A stretch of 64,000 nt of DNA from Devosia limi DSM 17137 (GTDB taxonomy: Bacteria; Pseudomonadota; Alphaproteobacteria; Rhizobiales; Devosiaceae), in NCBI RefSeq assembly GCF_900128975.1, contig NZ_FQVC01000001.1, forward strand, positions 392,469 through 456,468. The letters run 5' to 3'. Positions 11,959 to 21,750 of the stretch are shown here, in pieces. The position numbers were made by a program, and so were the translations under genes. Under the pieces are notes generated by a model. It worked only from the letters and a program-made list of their open reading frames with translations, did no database searches and was not told where the DNA came from. Each line of letters starts with the position of its first letter. Within the stretch, counting starts at the first letter, position 1.

Positions 11959-12888
11959 ATGGACGCGCTCAGCGATGACGCCGGTATCAGCGCCGCCCAA
12001 GCCGCCGGCGTGCATCTGACCAGTCCCAGCCGCGTCGTCTATCCCGGCCAGGGCCTCACCAAGGCCGAGCTCGTCGCCTACTACGCCGCTGTCGCCGAGC
12101 AGATGCTGCCCGTCATCGCCAACCGCCCCCTCAGCCTGCTGCGCTGCCCGCAGGGCCAGGCCGCGCCCTGCTTTTTCCAGAAGCACGATACCGGCGGCTT
12201 TCCCGACAATATGAAGACCATGCGGATCGCCGAAAAGGATGGCGACATCGAAAGCTACTTCTATATCGATGACCGCGCCGGGCTGATCGCCGGCACCCAG
12301 ATGAACGTGCTCGAATGGCATCTCTGGGGCTCGCGGATCGGCGATATCGAAAAGCCCGAACGCGTCGTCTTCGATATCGACCCCGATGAAGGCCTGGACT
12401 TCGCCAAGGTGCGGACCGCCGCTCTCGATATCGGCAAGGAACTGGGCGCCTGGGGGCTGGAAAGCTATCCGATGATCACCGGCGGCAAGGGCATCCACGT
12501 CATTGCCCCGCTCCTGCCGACCACCGAATGGCCCGAGGTCAAGGGCTTCTGCAAGACCTTTGCGCAGCGCCTAGCCGATCGCGAGCCCGAACGCTTCACC
12601 GCCACCATGTCCAAGGCCAAGCGCGCGGGAAAGCTGTTCATCGATTATCTGCGCAATGAACGCGGCGCGACCGCCATTGCCCCCTGGTCGCCCCGCGCGC
12701 GCCCAGGTGCGCCGGTTGCGGTTCCCCTCACCTGGGACGAGCTGCACAAGGTCAAATCCGCCAATCAGTTCGGCCTGGCTGATGCCATCGTCCGGGCCAG
12801 CAAGCCCAATCCGTGGCGGGATTACTTCTCCACCACCCAGTCGATCACCAAGGCGATGTGGAGCGCCGTCGATGGCCCGAAAACCTAG
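11959..12888 (+). CDS. ligD: Stand-alone LigD-type polymerase/primase domain
   Basis: A 309-residue protein of the LigD polymerase domain (archaeo-eukaryotic primase fold) used in non-homologous end joining. The catalytic aspartates are Asp139 and Asp141 in [22 protein letters not shown] and [18 protein letters not shown] are the other family signatures. AGGAGA precedes the ATG at 11959. It has no ligase or phosphoesterase domain and no Ku gene beside it, so the partner ligase must be elsewhere, or the protein may work alone. The gene symbol is a family label only. Confidence 0.88.
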   Translation: MDALSDDAGISAAQAAGVHLTSPSRVVYPGQGLTKAELVAYYAAVAEQMLPVIANRPLSLLRCPQGQAAPCFFQKHDTGGFPDNMKTMRIAEKDGDIESYFYIDDRAGLIAGTQMNVLEWHLWGSRIGDIEKPERVVFDIDPDEGLDFAKVRTAALDIGKELGAWGLESYPMITGGKGIHVIAPLLPTTEWPEVKGFCKTFAQRLADREPERFTATMSKAKRAGKLFIDYLRNERGATAIAPWSPRARPGAPVAVPLTWDELHKVKSANQFGLADAIVRASKPNPWRDYFSTTQSITKAMWSAVDGPKT

Positions 12889-13574
12889 CCGATCGGCACC
12901 GAAGAACGGCGGTCAATGGTCATGGTGACGGCGATGACGACAAAGGCAAAGATCACCATGCCCAGCGCCAGCACATGCGCCTTTTCCCATTGCAGCCGCT
13001 CGACATAGTCATAGATCGCAATCGACAGCACCTTGGTCTGGCCCGGAATATTGCCGCCGATCATCAGCACCACGCCGAATTCACCCACCGTATGGGCGAA
13101 GCTCAGCACCGCGCCGGTCACATAGCCGGGCCGTGCCAGTGGCAGCGCCACCCTGATGAAGCGCTGCCAATTGCTGGCGCCCAGGCTTGCCGCCGCTTCC
13201 AGCGGTTCGTCGCCAATCGCCTGGAAGCCATTGCGCAGCGGCTGCACCATGAAGGGCAGGGAATAGATGATCGAGCCGATCACCAGCCCCGGAAACGAAA
13301 ATGCCAGGGTGCGCGCGCCCCAGAACCCGGCGAGCCAGCCGCCCGGACCATTGGGGCCGAGCGCCAGCAGCAGATAGAAGCCCAGCACCGTTGGCGGCAG
13401 GACCAATGGCAGCGCCACGATGGCGCCCACCATTTCCTTGCCCGCCCAGCGGCTGCGCGCCAGCCACCAGGCGATCGGCGTGCCGACGACGAGCAGGATC
13501 AGCATGGTTATCGAAGCCAGGGTCAGCGTCAGGCTGATTGGCGCCCACAACTCGCCGAGTTCGCTCATCGTCAT
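12885..13574 (-). CDS. modB: Molybdate ABC transporter permease
   Basis: A 229-residue inner-membrane permease with about five helices and the ABC permease EAA-like loop ([28 protein letters not shown]) at about residues 134-161. It sits 7 bases downstream of modA. Its 3' end overlaps the convergent ligD end by four bases. The ATPase gene modC, normally next, is not here. Confidence 0.93.
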   Translation of the reverse strand: MTMSELGELWAPISLTLTLASITMLILLVVGTPIAWWLARSRWAGKEMVGAIVALPLVLPPTVLGFYLLLALGPNGPGGWLAGFWGARTLAFSFPGLVIGSIIYSLPFMVQPLRNGFQAIGDEPLEAAASLGASNWQRFIRVALPLARPGYVTGAVLSFAHTVGEFGVVLMIGGNIPGQTKVLSIAIYDYVERLQWEKAHVLALGMVIFAFVVIAVTMTIDRRSSVPIG

Positions 13575-13581
13575 GCCGGCC

Positions 13582-14313
13582 TTACTCCACGACGTAGCCG
13601 GCCGCTGTGATCACGGCCCGGGCTTTGTCGCCCTTGAGGAATTCGACATAGGACAGTGCGACCGGGTTTTCGGCACCGGTCCTGAGCAACACCGCATCCT
13701 GGCGGATGGGCTCATAGAGATCGGCCGGCACGATCCAGACGCTGTCCTTGCCGATCACCTGGCTGGCAGCGACGAAACCGAGTTCGGCATTGCCGCTCTC
13801 GACGAATTGCAGGGTCTGCGAGATATTTTCGCCGGTCACCAGCTTGGGCGTGATCGCCTCATGCAGGCCCATCGCCGCCAGCGCTTCGACGGCGGCACGG
13901 CCATAGGGCGCGGTCGCCGGATCGGCGATGGCGATCTTGTCGAACGGGCCTTCAAGCGCGGCCTTGCCGTCGGTCACCTCGAGCACGGTGCTGTAAAGCG
14001 CCAGCGCGCCAATTGCATAGGTGAAGACGGTGCCATCAACGCCAAAACCATCGGCGACCGCCTTGGGCGGACGCTCGTCATCGGCCGCCAGGAACACCTC
14101 AAATGGCGCGCCCTGGCTGATCTGGGCATAAAGCTGGCCGGTGGCGCCAAAGCTATAGGTCACGTCATGGCCGGTCTCGGCCTTGAACAGCGGCGCCAGC
14201 TCTTCGGCGACTGCGGTGAAATTGGCGGCCACCGCCACGCTGGCGCTGCCGGCATGAGCCTGCTGCACCAGCAGCAATCCAAGCAGCACGCTGGCCAACA
14301 CTGCACGTTCCAT
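13582..14313 (-). CDS. modA: Molybdate-binding periplasmic protein
   Basis: A 243-residue solute-binding protein that delivers molybdate (or tungstate) to ModB. The ATG at 14313 has CGGAGA upstream and gives a signal peptide [21 protein letters not shown]; the longer frame to 14376 adds a poor N-terminus. [32 protein letters not shown] and [14 protein letters not shown] segments are typical of ModA, including the serines that hold the oxyanion. Confidence 0.93.
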   Translation of the reverse strand: MERAVLASVLLGLLLVQQAHAGSASVAVAANFTAVAEELAPLFKAETGHDVTYSFGATGQLYAQISQGAPFEVFLAADDERPPKAVADGFGVDGTVFTYAIGALALYSTVLEVTDGKAALEGPFDKIAIADPATAPYGRAAVEALAAMGLHEAITPKLVTGENISQTLQFVESGNAELGFVAASQVIGKDSVWIVPADLYEPIRQDAVLLRTGAENPVALSYVEFLKGDKARAVITAAGYVVE

Positions 14314-14388
14314 GGCAAATCTCCGATATGCATCCAAAGCCACATCGGTTCTGACAAACAAGGCGTCATCCGGCAAGCGTTATTTCCG

Positions 14389-14748
14389 TCACGACATATC
14401 GATAATTCGGCGGAGTGCCGCGACGTCCTCGGCGATGGCGGTACGGGTCTTGTTCTGCATGGCACGGTAATGGGCCAGTACCGCCTGCCCCGCTGCGCTC
14501 AGATGCGCCCCGCCTTGGGCCGAGCCGCCCCGGCTGGTCTCGACCAGTGCCTGGCCGAAGCCCTCATTGAGGGCCTGCACCAGGCTCCAGGCCCGCTTGT
14601 AGCTCATGCCCATCGCCTTGCCGGCGGCGGAGATGGAGCCGGTCTTGTCGATCAGCTCCATCAAATCGGCCCGGCCGGGCCCGAGATAGGCCGTTTCGCT
14701 GAGCGTCACCCGCAGATGGGACAATCCGTCGGGCGGGACATTGGCCAT
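14389..14748 (-). CDS. modE: ModE-type winged-helix molybdate-responsive regulator (DNA-binding domain only)
   Basis: A 119-residue protein with only the LysR-like winged helix of ModE (GSISAAGKAMGMSYKRAWSLVQALN is the helix-turn-helix). The two TOBE/Mop molybdate-binding domains of full-length ModE are absent. The ATG at 14748 begins one base after the eda stop. It precedes modA by 75 bases, so it probably regulates the mod genes. Confidence 0.85.
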   Translation of the reverse strand: MANVPPDGLSHLRVTLSETAYLGPGRADLMELIDKTGSISAAGKAMGMSYKRAWSLVQALNEGFGQALVETSRGGSAQGGAHLSAAGQAVLAHYRAMQNKTRTAIAEDVAALRRIIDMS

Positions 14749-14749
14749 G

Positions 14750-15385
14750 TCAGCCGCGCAGTGCTGCGGCTTCACGGGCCAGCGCTTCGATGCGCGCATA
14801 ATCGCCAGAAGCCAGTGCATCGGCCGGCATGATCCACGAACCGCCGACGCAGATCACATTGGAAAGGCCGAGATAGACCTTGGCCTTGGCCGGATCGATG
14901 CCACCGGTGGGGCAAAAGGTAATGTCAGGCAGCGGCGAAGCAAAAGCCTTCAGTACCGGCGCCCCGCCATTGGCTTCGGCCGGGAAGAACTTGAGGAAGC
15001 TATAGCCGCGCTCGGACGCCGTCATCGCCTCGCTCGGCGTGGCAATGCCCGGCAGCAGCGGAATGCCGATATCGTCGGCAGCATCCAGAATGCGCGGCGA
15101 GATACCTGGCGACACCATGAAGCGGCAACCCGCATCGACCGATTGCTGCATATGCAGCGCGCTGCGCACCGTGCCGGACCCGACAATGGCGCCGGTAACC
15201 TTGGCCATTTCTTCCATGACCTTGAGCGCATTGGGCGTGCGCAGCGTTACTTCCAGCACCGGCAGGCCGCCGGCAACGAGGGCCTCGGCCAGCGGCCGGG
15301 CCTGGGACACATCATCAAGGATGATGACCGGCACCACGGGCGCCAACGACAGGATGGAACGGATCGCTGCGGCGTCTTGGGGCAT
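14750..15385 (-). CDS. eda: KDPG/KHG aldolase
   Basis: A 210-residue class I aldolase that splits 2-keto-3-deoxy-6-phosphogluconate to pyruvate and glyceraldehyde-3-phosphate in the Entner-Doudoroff route. Glu45 (VLEVTLRTP) and the Schiff-base Lys132 (FLKFFPAEANGG) are at the same positions as in the E. coli enzyme when the start is 15385. That ATG has AGCGAGA upstream, whereas the earlier ATG at 15415 has no ribosome site. It is divergent from nadA and directly upstream of modE. Confidence 0.94.
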   Translation of the reverse strand: MPQDAAAIRSILSLAPVVPVIILDDVSQARPLAEALVAGGLPVLEVTLRTPNALKVMEEMAKVTGAIVGSGTVRSALHMQQSVDAGCRFMVSPGISPRILDAADDIGIPLLPGIATPSEAMTASERGYSFLKFFPAEANGGAPVLKAFASPLPDITFCPTGGIDPAKAKVYLGLSNVICVGGSWIMPADALASGDYARIEALAREAAALRG

Positions 15386-15514
15386 ATCGGGTCTCGCTGG
15401 CAGAAAACTATGCACGAACGGTTAGGAGCTTGGCAAAAAACCTGCAACCCCGTTCATTGAAAAGCCGCCAAATAATCCTTAGGTTCCGCCACACTTATCG
15501 GGAGGGTTACGCCC

Positions 15515-16582
15515 ATGGTTCAGACGATCAATGCGCTCACCCCGCTCGACGAGGCACGGGCCATCCTCGGCCAAAGCTTCGATCTCAAGTTTTCCAAGTC
15601 CATCGAGCGCGCCACCGAAAAGGTGTTCGAGCGCGTCAAGGACAAGATTCCCGAGATTGAATGGCCCTTCTATGCGCCGCTGATCTTTGCGATCAACCGG
15701 TTGAAGAAGGAAAAGGATGCGGTCATCCTCGCCCATAATTACCAGACGCCGCAGATCTATCATGGTGTCGCCGACATTGTTGGCGACAGCCTGCAGCTGG
15801 CCGTCGAAGCCACCAAGGTGCGCCAGCAAGTGATCGTGCAATGTGGCGTGCACTTCATGGCCGAGACCAGCAAATTGCTGAACCCGGAAAAGACCGTGCT
15901 CATTCCCGACAGCCGGGCCGGCTGCTCCCTGGCCTCCTCGATCACGGCCGAGGACGTCATCGCCATGCGCCAGATGTATCCGGGCGTGCCGGTGGTGACC
16001 TATGTGAACACCTCGGCCGCCGTCAAAGCCGTGACCGATGTGTGCTGCACCTCGTCCAACGCTGCCGACATCGTCAATCGCGTCGATGGCGATACGGTCA
16101 TCATGATCCCCGACCAGTTCCTGGCGCAGAACACGGCCAAGAAGACCCACAAGAAGATCATCACCTGGGCCGGCGCCTGTGAGGTGCACGAAACCTTCAC
16201 CGCCGAGGACATTTCCGAGCTGCGTCACGCCTATCCGACCGCCAAGATCATTGCCCATCCCGAATGCCCGCCAGAAGTGATCGACGCCGTCGACTTCTCC
16301 GGCTCGACCGCGGCGATGATCGACTGGGTCAAATCCAACAAGCCCCCGCGCGTGGTGATGGTCACCGAATGCTCGATGTCGGACAATGTCGCCAGCGAAA
16401 CCACTGGCGTCGATTTCCTGCGCGGCTGCAATATCTGCCCGCACATGAAGCGCATCAACCTCGAGAATGTGCTGTGGAGCCTGCACACCATGACCGAGGA
16501 AGTGCTGGTCGATCCCGCCATCATCCCCGCCGCACGGGCATCGGTGGAACGCATGATCGAGATGAGCCGCAAGGGCGATTAA
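15515..16582 (+). CDS. nadA: Quinolinate synthase
   Basis: A 355-residue 4Fe-4S enzyme that condenses iminoaspartate with DHAP to quinolinate in NAD synthesis. Cluster cysteines are visible at Cys110 ([10 protein letters not shown]), Cys222 (GACEVHE) and in CNICPHM (Cys305/308). [15 protein letters not shown] is the N-terminal substrate loop. GGAGGG lies 9 bases upstream of the ATG. Its partner nadB is 1.6 kb further on, separated by two unrelated leftward genes; nadC is not in the window. Confidence 0.97.
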   Translation: MVQTINALTPLDEARAILGQSFDLKFSKSIERATEKVFERVKDKIPEIEWPFYAPLIFAINRLKKEKDAVILAHNYQTPQIYHGVADIVGDSLQLAVEATKVRQQVIVQCGVHFMAETSKLLNPEKTVLIPDSRAGCSLASSITAEDVIAMRQMYPGVPVVTYVNTSAAVKAVTDVCCTSSNAADIVNRVDGDTVIMIPDQFLAQNTAKKTHKKIITWAGACEVHETFTAEDISELRHAYPTAKIIAHPECPPEVIDAVDFSGSTAAMIDWVKSNKPPRVVMVTECSMSDNVASETTGVDFLRGCNICPHMKRINLENVLWSLHTMTEEVLVDPAIIPAARASVERMIEMSRKGD

Positions 16583-17073
16583 GGGGACGCAAGAAATATC
16601 TCGGCGCGGTGAAAGCTCAGGCTTTCCGGATCCGGCCGGGCTTTTTCCTGCGGCTCCCGAAGCCGACCATCGGCATTGAGCCGCTCGACCAGCTCCGGAT
16701 CGATCCGGCTGAGATCAACAATCAGTTCGAGATGCGGGCCGACGGCCAGATGGCCAAGGCTGAATGCGTCGGCCGCTGCCCGCGAGAGGCAAAGATAATT
16801 GCTGACATGCAATGGCCCGCCGGCCATGGGCGATTTGATCGGCACGACCAGCACATCGTCGCGCAGCGCCCATGGTTGAACGCCGGGCAGGAATTTTACG
16901 CCGGTTGCCGCGCAGGCAAAGTCGTAGTTTTCCAGAACATGCTGGTGCAGCTGGCGCAGGGTTTCGATCGAGGTCGGTTCGCGCAGATCCGCAGTAAACG
17001 GTTCTGCGGCCTCGCCGAAAAGCTGCCGCCAGTATTTGGGATTGCCCGGATCGTCGCTTTGGCTGCCGCTCAA
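16579..17073 (-). CDS. Uncharacterised protein with a degenerate HNH_2-like core
   Basis: A 164-residue soluble protein I do not recognise as a named family. Residues about 51-120 follow the layout of HNH_2 restriction-like domains: a CxxTG ([10 protein letters not shown]), then a VVPI strand, then [13 protein letters not shown] and a helix ending in SLGHLAV. The usual catalytic AHI and LHxLFD histidines are replaced (VPIK, AAADAFS), so any nuclease activity is probably lost. It converges on nadA with a 4-base overlap. The function is unknown. Confidence 0.5.
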   Translation of the reverse strand: MSGSQSDDPGNPKYWRQLFGEAAEPFTADLREPTSIETLRQLHQHVLENYDFACAATGVKFLPGVQPWALRDDVLVVPIKSPMAGGPLHVSNYLCLSRAAADAFSLGHLAVGPHLELIVDLSRIDPELVERLNADGRLREPQEKARPDPESLSFHRAEIFLASP

Positions 17074-17125
17074 TGCCCTACCCAGGGTAAGAAACCAGAA
17101 GCGGCAATCTCATACGCAATGCTGC

Positions 17126-18055
17126 CTAAGTCAAATCACCACCGACTACCGGCAGGACGGTGCCGATGACGCGCCGGCCACGCCGTTCGCTCCAGGCCAG
17201 CACCAGCCCCGCCGCAACCACCAGCGCCGCGCCGATATAGACCAGCAGGCCCGGCTGTTCGCTCCAGAACAGATAGCCGAGCAGGAAGCTCCAGAACAGC
17301 GCGCTATACTCGACCGTTCCCAGCACGCTGGCGGGTACCTGCCGCGCTGCCTCGACCAGCACAAACTGGCCAATGCCACCAATGATGCCAGCGGCAGCGA
17401 TGAAACCCAGCTCGCGCCACCCCATCGGCTGCCATAGCCAGATCGAGACCAGTCCCATGACCGACAGATGCACGAGGTTGAGAAAGAATATCTGCGTCAG
17501 CGACCGCTCGGATTTGGAAATCGTCCGTAGCAGGATCATGGCTACCCCCCAGCACAGGGCGGCGAGCAAGACCAATAGCGCCGGCAGGCCGATGGCGATG
17601 CCGCCGGGATTGCAGGCCACCACCACACCAAAAAAACCGATCGCTGCGGCACCGGCCCGCGCCATCGTCAAGCGTTCCTTGAGGAACACCACGGCAAGCA
17701 GGATGGTGATGATCGGCGCCACATAATAGAGCGTCGTCATTTCGGCCAATTGCAGGTCACGGCCCGTCGAATAGAACATGGCCCAGGCGGCCAGGGTCAG
17801 CATTGCCCGCATCAGCATCATGGCAATATTTGTCGACCCCGCGAGGTCGGCAATCAGCTTGCCCCGCCCGACCAAAAGACACCCGAGGACGATAACGAGG
17901 CTGCGCACGAACATGATCTGGGCGATCGGCATGACCATGATGATGCCTTTGACCAGCGCATCGTGAAACGCGAACATGGAATAGGCCAGGACACCGAGTA
18001 CCATGCCCTTGAGCGAGGCGGTTTCGGCAGCACGAGCAAGACTGGGGGCGGACAT
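17126..18055 (-). CDS. DMT superfamily exporter (two EamA domains)
   Basis: A 309-residue inner-membrane protein with about ten hydrophobic helices in two EamA repeats (about 18-145 and 160-300). It belongs to the drug/metabolite transporter superfamily; the substrate cannot be read from sequence. The ATG at 18055 is chosen because the open frame otherwise runs back through nadB in antisense. It is divergent from nadB over ~115 bases. Confidence 0.88.
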   Translation of the reverse strand: MSAPSLARAAETASLKGMVLGVLAYSMFAFHDALVKGIIMVMPIAQIMFVRSLVIVLGCLLVGRGKLIADLAGSTNIAMMLMRAMLTLAAWAMFYSTGRDLQLAEMTTLYYVAPIITILLAVVFLKERLTMARAGAAAIGFFGVVVACNPGGIAIGLPALLVLLAALCWGVAMILLRTISKSERSLTQIFFLNLVHLSVMGLVSIWLWQPMGWRELGFIAAAGIIGGIGQFVLVEAARQVPASVLGTVEYSALFWSFLLGYLFWSEQPGLLVYIGAALVVAAGLVLAWSERRGRRVIGTVLPVVGGDLT

Positions 18056-18169
18056 CGGAGCGGGAACTCGAAAGGGGTGGACCGACGGCTCCACGCCTTC
18101 GGCGGTTGACAGCTGTAATCCGTCTATGCGGTTCTTGCACCTCCTTTTGCGAGCGCGGCGTTCCCTCCC

Positions 18170-19756
18170 ATGACCACCTTCGACAATAGTCTGAATGCCG
18201 ACGGCGCCCTGATCGTCGGCGCCGGGCTCGCCGGCCTGTTCTGCGCGCTCAAACTGGCGCCCCGGCCGGTCACCGTATTGTCCCCCAAGCCGCTGGGTAC
18301 CGGGGCTTCTTCGGCGTGGGCCCAGGGCGGTGTCGCCGCGGCCGTCGGCGCGGGCGATAGCTCCCATGCCCATGCCGTCGACACCGAAATGGCCGGGGCC
18401 GGCATTGTCGATCACGGTATCGCCGAGTCGGTGACGGCCGAGGCCGCTGCCCGCATCGAAGACCTGGCGCGCTGGGGCACGCCGTTTGACCGCGACGATT
18501 TCGGCAATTTTGAACTGGGCCGCGAAGCCGCCCATTCTGCCAACCGCATCGTCAAGGTCGAGGGCGACCGCGCTGGCTGGGCCATCATGCAGGCCATCGT
18601 CGCCGCCGTGCGCCGCACCCCCTCGATCCGCGTGGTCGAGGGCATTACCGCGCTCAGCCTGGCCCGTGACAATGGCCGCATTGTCGGAGTGTTCTGCCGC
18701 CGGCTGGGCGACCGCTATTCCGAGCCGGTCTTCATCCGCGCCCGCGCCACCGTTCTGGCGGCCGGCGGGTTGGGCGGGCTCTATGCCGTGACCACCAATC
18801 CGCCCGGCGTGCGCGGCCACGCCATGGGCATGGCGGCACGGGCCGGCGCGCTCATTGCCGACGCCGAATTCGTGCAGTTCCACCCCACCGCCATTGCCAC
18901 CGGCGCCGACCCGGCGCCCCTCGCCACCGAGGCCCTGCGCGGCGAGGGCGCGATCCTCGTCAATGACCTGGGCGAGCGCTTCATGCCCGCCATCCATCCC
19001 GATGCCGAGCTGGCGCCGCGCGATGTGGTCGCCCGCGCCAATTTCCGCCAAATCCAGGCCGGTCGCCGGGTGTTTCTCGATACAAGGCAGGTGCTGGGCG
19101 AGGCGATCCTCACGCGCTTCCCCACGGTTGCCAAATATTGCCTCGATGCCGGAATCGACCCGGTCGCCGGCATGATCCCGGTGACGCCGGCCGCGCATTT
19201 TCACATGGGCGGCGTCAAGGTCGATGAGCGCGGCCGCTCCAGCCTGCCCGGGCTCTGGGTCTGCGGCGAAGCCAGCTGCACGGGTCTGCACGGCGCCAAC
19301 CGGCTGGCCTCCAATTCGCTGCTCGAAGCCACGGTCTATGGTGCGCGCATTGCCGAGGACATTGGCGGGCTGGAGCCGGTGCGCACTCTGCTGCCGTTCA
19401 AGGGCATCGAATGGGACGAAACCGAGGGCGTGAAGGCCGAGCAGGTGTTGCGTGACCTGCCGGCGGTGCAGGAACTGCGCGCGGTGATGACTGACCTGGT
19501 CGGCGTCGAGCGCGACGCTGCCGGGCTCAGGCAGGCCCTGCGCCGCATTGCCGACCTCGAAGCCAGCGCCCAGCAGGTCACCAGTGCCTATCTCAACATG
19601 ACGACCTCGGCCACGCTGGTGGCAGCGGCCGCCCTCAAGCGCACGGAGAGCCGGGGCGGGCATTTCCGCAAGGACTATCCCAACACCGATGAGAGCTGGG
19701 AGCACCACACCACGATGACGCTCGACGAAGCGCTGGCGATCCGGGCGGAAGCCTAG
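18170..19756 (+). CDS. nadB: L-aspartate oxidase
   Basis: A 528-residue flavoprotein that oxidises L-aspartate to iminoaspartate for NadA. FAD is bound through LIVGAGLAGLFCALKL near the N-terminus. SSAWAQGGVAAAVGAGDS and the C-terminal GLWVCGEASCTGLHGANRLASN are diagnostic of the NadB/fumarate reductase flavoprotein group. The C-terminal helical domain is present and length is normal. Confidence 0.95.
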   Translation: MTTFDNSLNADGALIVGAGLAGLFCALKLAPRPVTVLSPKPLGTGASSAWAQGGVAAAVGAGDSSHAHAVDTEMAGAGIVDHGIAESVTAEAAARIEDLARWGTPFDRDDFGNFELGREAAHSANRIVKVEGDRAGWAIMQAIVAAVRRTPSIRVVEGITALSLARDNGRIVGVFCRRLGDRYSEPVFIRARATVLAAGGLGGLYAVTTNPPGVRGHAMGMAARAGALIADAEFVQFHPTAIATGADPAPLATEALRGEGAILVNDLGERFMPAIHPDAELAPRDVVARANFRQIQAGRRVFLDTRQVLGEAILTRFPTVAKYCLDAGIDPVAGMIPVTPAAHFHMGGVKVDERGRSSLPGLWVCGEASCTGLHGANRLASNSLLEATVYGARIAEDIGGLEPVRTLLPFKGIEWDETEGVKAEQVLRDLPAVQELRAVMTDLVGVERDAAGLRQALRRIADLEASAQQVTSAYLNMTTSATLVAAAALKRTESRGGHFRKDYPNTDESWEHHTTMTLDEALAIRAEA

Positions 19757-19779
19757 CGAGAATGCCATCATGGACACGA

Positions 19780-19911
19780 TGTCATCCCGGCGCAGGCCGG
19801 GATCCATGTCCGTGGCTCACGGCAACACCCAGCGTCGGGATAGCACTCAGCATGGATTCCGGCCGGAGCCTGTCCTCGGGCGCGAAGCGTCCCGTGGGCC
19901 GGAATGACACC
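19780..19911. repeat. Dispersed extragenic palindromes between nadB and the sugar kinase gene
   Basis: The convergent gap has GTCATCCCGGCGCAGGCC followed by GGGATCCATG (from 19781), then an inverted arm GCATGGATTCCGGCC (from about 19850) and GGGCCGGAATGACACC (near 19896). Similar cores recur at 28170-28200. No gene is seen in the gap. Confidence 0.55.
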
Positions 19912-19953
19912 GTGGGCTAGATGACACGCGCCTGTTGGCCGATGCCGACGCCG

Positions 19954-20931
19954 TCAGGCCGTCAGCACCGCATCGACCTCGGCGCGGGTTGGGGGCTTGC
20001 AACCCTTGCGGCCGCAATTGATGCCGGCCACGACCGCGCCGAAACGCAGCATGTCCGACAGGGCGCCAGCGCCCAGCCCGGACAATTTGCCGGGCTTCAG
20101 CAGTCCGCGCTCCTGCAGCCAGGACAGAATGCCGGCCATCAGGCTATCGCCGGCACCCACGGTGTCGCCGAACTCCGGCGGCGCATAGATCGCGGCCTGC
20201 GCTTTGCCCGCGGCGGTAAAAGCGCGCGATCCCTGGTCGCCCAGCGTCACCACCACCAGTTCGCAATTGGGGCGGGCGAGCAGATCTGCCGCGTGCTGTT
20301 CGATGCTCTTGGCTGCATCGAGCGCTTCGAGGTCTTCCTCGGAGACTTTGACCACATGGGCAGTGTCAAGAAAGCTGGACAGCCGCGCCTTGTAGCCGGC
20401 GAAATCATCGACAAGGCTTGGCCGCACATTGGGGTCGATCGAAATCGTGGCGCCCCTGGCAGCCGCTGCGGCCACGATCTCGAGCCAGATCGCCGCCTCG
20501 TCCGGCTTGATCGGGCAGAAGCCGCCGATCTGGTAGAGATCGAGATTTTCCGGCAGCGCCGCAATTGCCTTGGCTGCCACAATGGCGCCATCGGCGGAGC
20601 GGTAGAAACCGTAACGGGCATTGCGATTGGCATCAAAATTGACCACCGCCAGCGTGGTATATTCCGCCACCCGCTCGGTCAGCAGCGTCGTGACCCCGGC
20701 GGCCTGCAGTGGACCCAGGAGGTAGTCGCCAAACGCATCGGCAGAGATCGGGCACAGAAAGCCGGTGGGATTGCCCAGCTTGGCCAGGGCGATGGCGCAA
20801 TTATAAGGCGAGCCGCCCTGATGGGCCGTCATCACGATCTGGTTCTCGCCATCGCGGCCGATCAGCGCGCCATCCGGCAGCGCGACCTCGGCCTTGAGAT
20901 CGATCAGACTTTCCCCACCAACCACAAACAT
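19954..20931 (-). CDS. PfkB-family sugar kinase (fructokinase-like)
   Basis: A 325-residue ribokinase-fold kinase. It has the N-terminal glycine motif GGSPYNCAIALAKLG and the C-terminal catalytic motif DTVGAGDSLMAGIL with the base Asp. It resembles bacterial fructokinases most, but 2-keto-3-deoxygluconate kinase is possible. The ATG at 20931 has GAGGAGGA upstream; a longer frame to 20979 has no such site. Confidence 0.82.
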   Translation of the reverse strand: MFVVGGESLIDLKAEVALPDGALIGRDGENQIVMTAHQGGSPYNCAIALAKLGNPTGFLCPISADAFGDYLLGPLQAAGVTTLLTERVAEYTTLAVVNFDANRNARYGFYRSADGAIVAAKAIAALPENLDLYQIGGFCPIKPDEAAIWLEIVAAAAARGATISIDPNVRPSLVDDFAGYKARLSSFLDTAHVVKVSEEDLEALDAAKSIEQHAADLLARPNCELVVVTLGDQGSRAFTAAGKAQAAIYAPPEFGDTVGAGDSLMAGILSWLQERGLLKPGKLSGLGAGALSDMLRFGAVVAGINCGRKGCKPPTRAEVDAVLTA

Positions 20932-21183
20932 CGATGCTCCTCCTCGGCCCGGAACCAGTGTCCGGATATGGGCAGGCACATAGCATTTTTGCCGGGCCTG
21001 TCACCAGCGCCGTGAGCATTCGCCCGCCGCCTGGGCGCCGAGAACCCCCGATCCATTATCGTGTTTGTCGCCCTGGAAGCCGTGTTGACCTGATGGCGCG
21101 ATCCTGCGCATGTTTTTTTGGCCACTGGCCGCAAGCGGGACGATACCAGCAGGCACGTGGGAAGACTTAGGGAGGGGCCTTCA

Positions 21184-21750
21184 GTGCCAATACTTGCATG
21201 GATTGTCAGGGCCATCAGCGGTGTGAACCGACTGGTTGGCGAAACTCTATCTTGGCTGGCGCTGGCCTGCGTTCTGGTTTGTTTTACCGTCGTCGTGCAG
21301 CGCTATTTTTTCAACACCAGCACGCTGTGGATGCAGGACCTTTATGTCTGGCTCAGCGGCGCGATGTTTACCGGCGTCGCCGGTTACGCCCTGCTCCGTG
21401 ACGATCACGTACGGGTCGATATTTTCTACCGGCCGGCCTCGCTGAAACGCAAGGCCATGGCCGATCTGTTCGGTGTCATCGTCTTCCTGTTCCCCTTCAT
21501 CTACGTGGTCTTCCACTATGGCTGGCCCGCCGTGGCCCGCTCCTGGAGCTATTACGAAGCCTCAGGCAATATCGGCGGCATGCCGGGCCTGTTCGTGCTC
21601 AAGAGCTTCATCATCGTTTTCGGTGTCCTGGTTGGGCTGCAGGGTCTGGCCATGGCACTCCGCGCCATCCTCGTTCTGGCGGACCAGCAGGACCTCCTGC
21701 CCGAGCATCTCCGCTACAAGCGTGACGTGGACCTGGAGACTGCCCTGTGA
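21184..21750 (+). CDS. dctQ: TRAP transporter small permease
   Basis: A 188-residue four-helix membrane protein of the DctQ family. The GTG at 21184 sits 6 bases after GGAGGGG (21171-21177), so I prefer it to an upstream TTG in the same frame. Conserved features include WMQDLYVWLSGAMF and the DDHVRVDIFY segment. It overlaps dctM by four bases. The long DctQ and its relation to the TakP/FcbT-like binding protein suggest a 2-oxo- or hydroxy-acid or polyol substrate. Confidence 0.9.
   Translation: MPILAWIVRAISGVNRLVGETLSWLALACVLVCFTVVVQRYFFNTSTLWMQDLYVWLSGAMFTGVAGYALLRDDHVRVDIFYRPASLKRKAMADLFGVIVFLFPFIYVVFHYGWPAVARSWSYYEASGNIGGMPGLFVLKSFIIVFGVLVGLQGLAMALRAILVLADQQDLLPEHLRYKRDVDLETAL

Noticed and set aside
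17126..19807. One 893-residue frame joining the DMT transporter to an antisense nadB reading
   Set aside because: Only the part below 18055 has transporter sequence; the rest is antisense to nadB.
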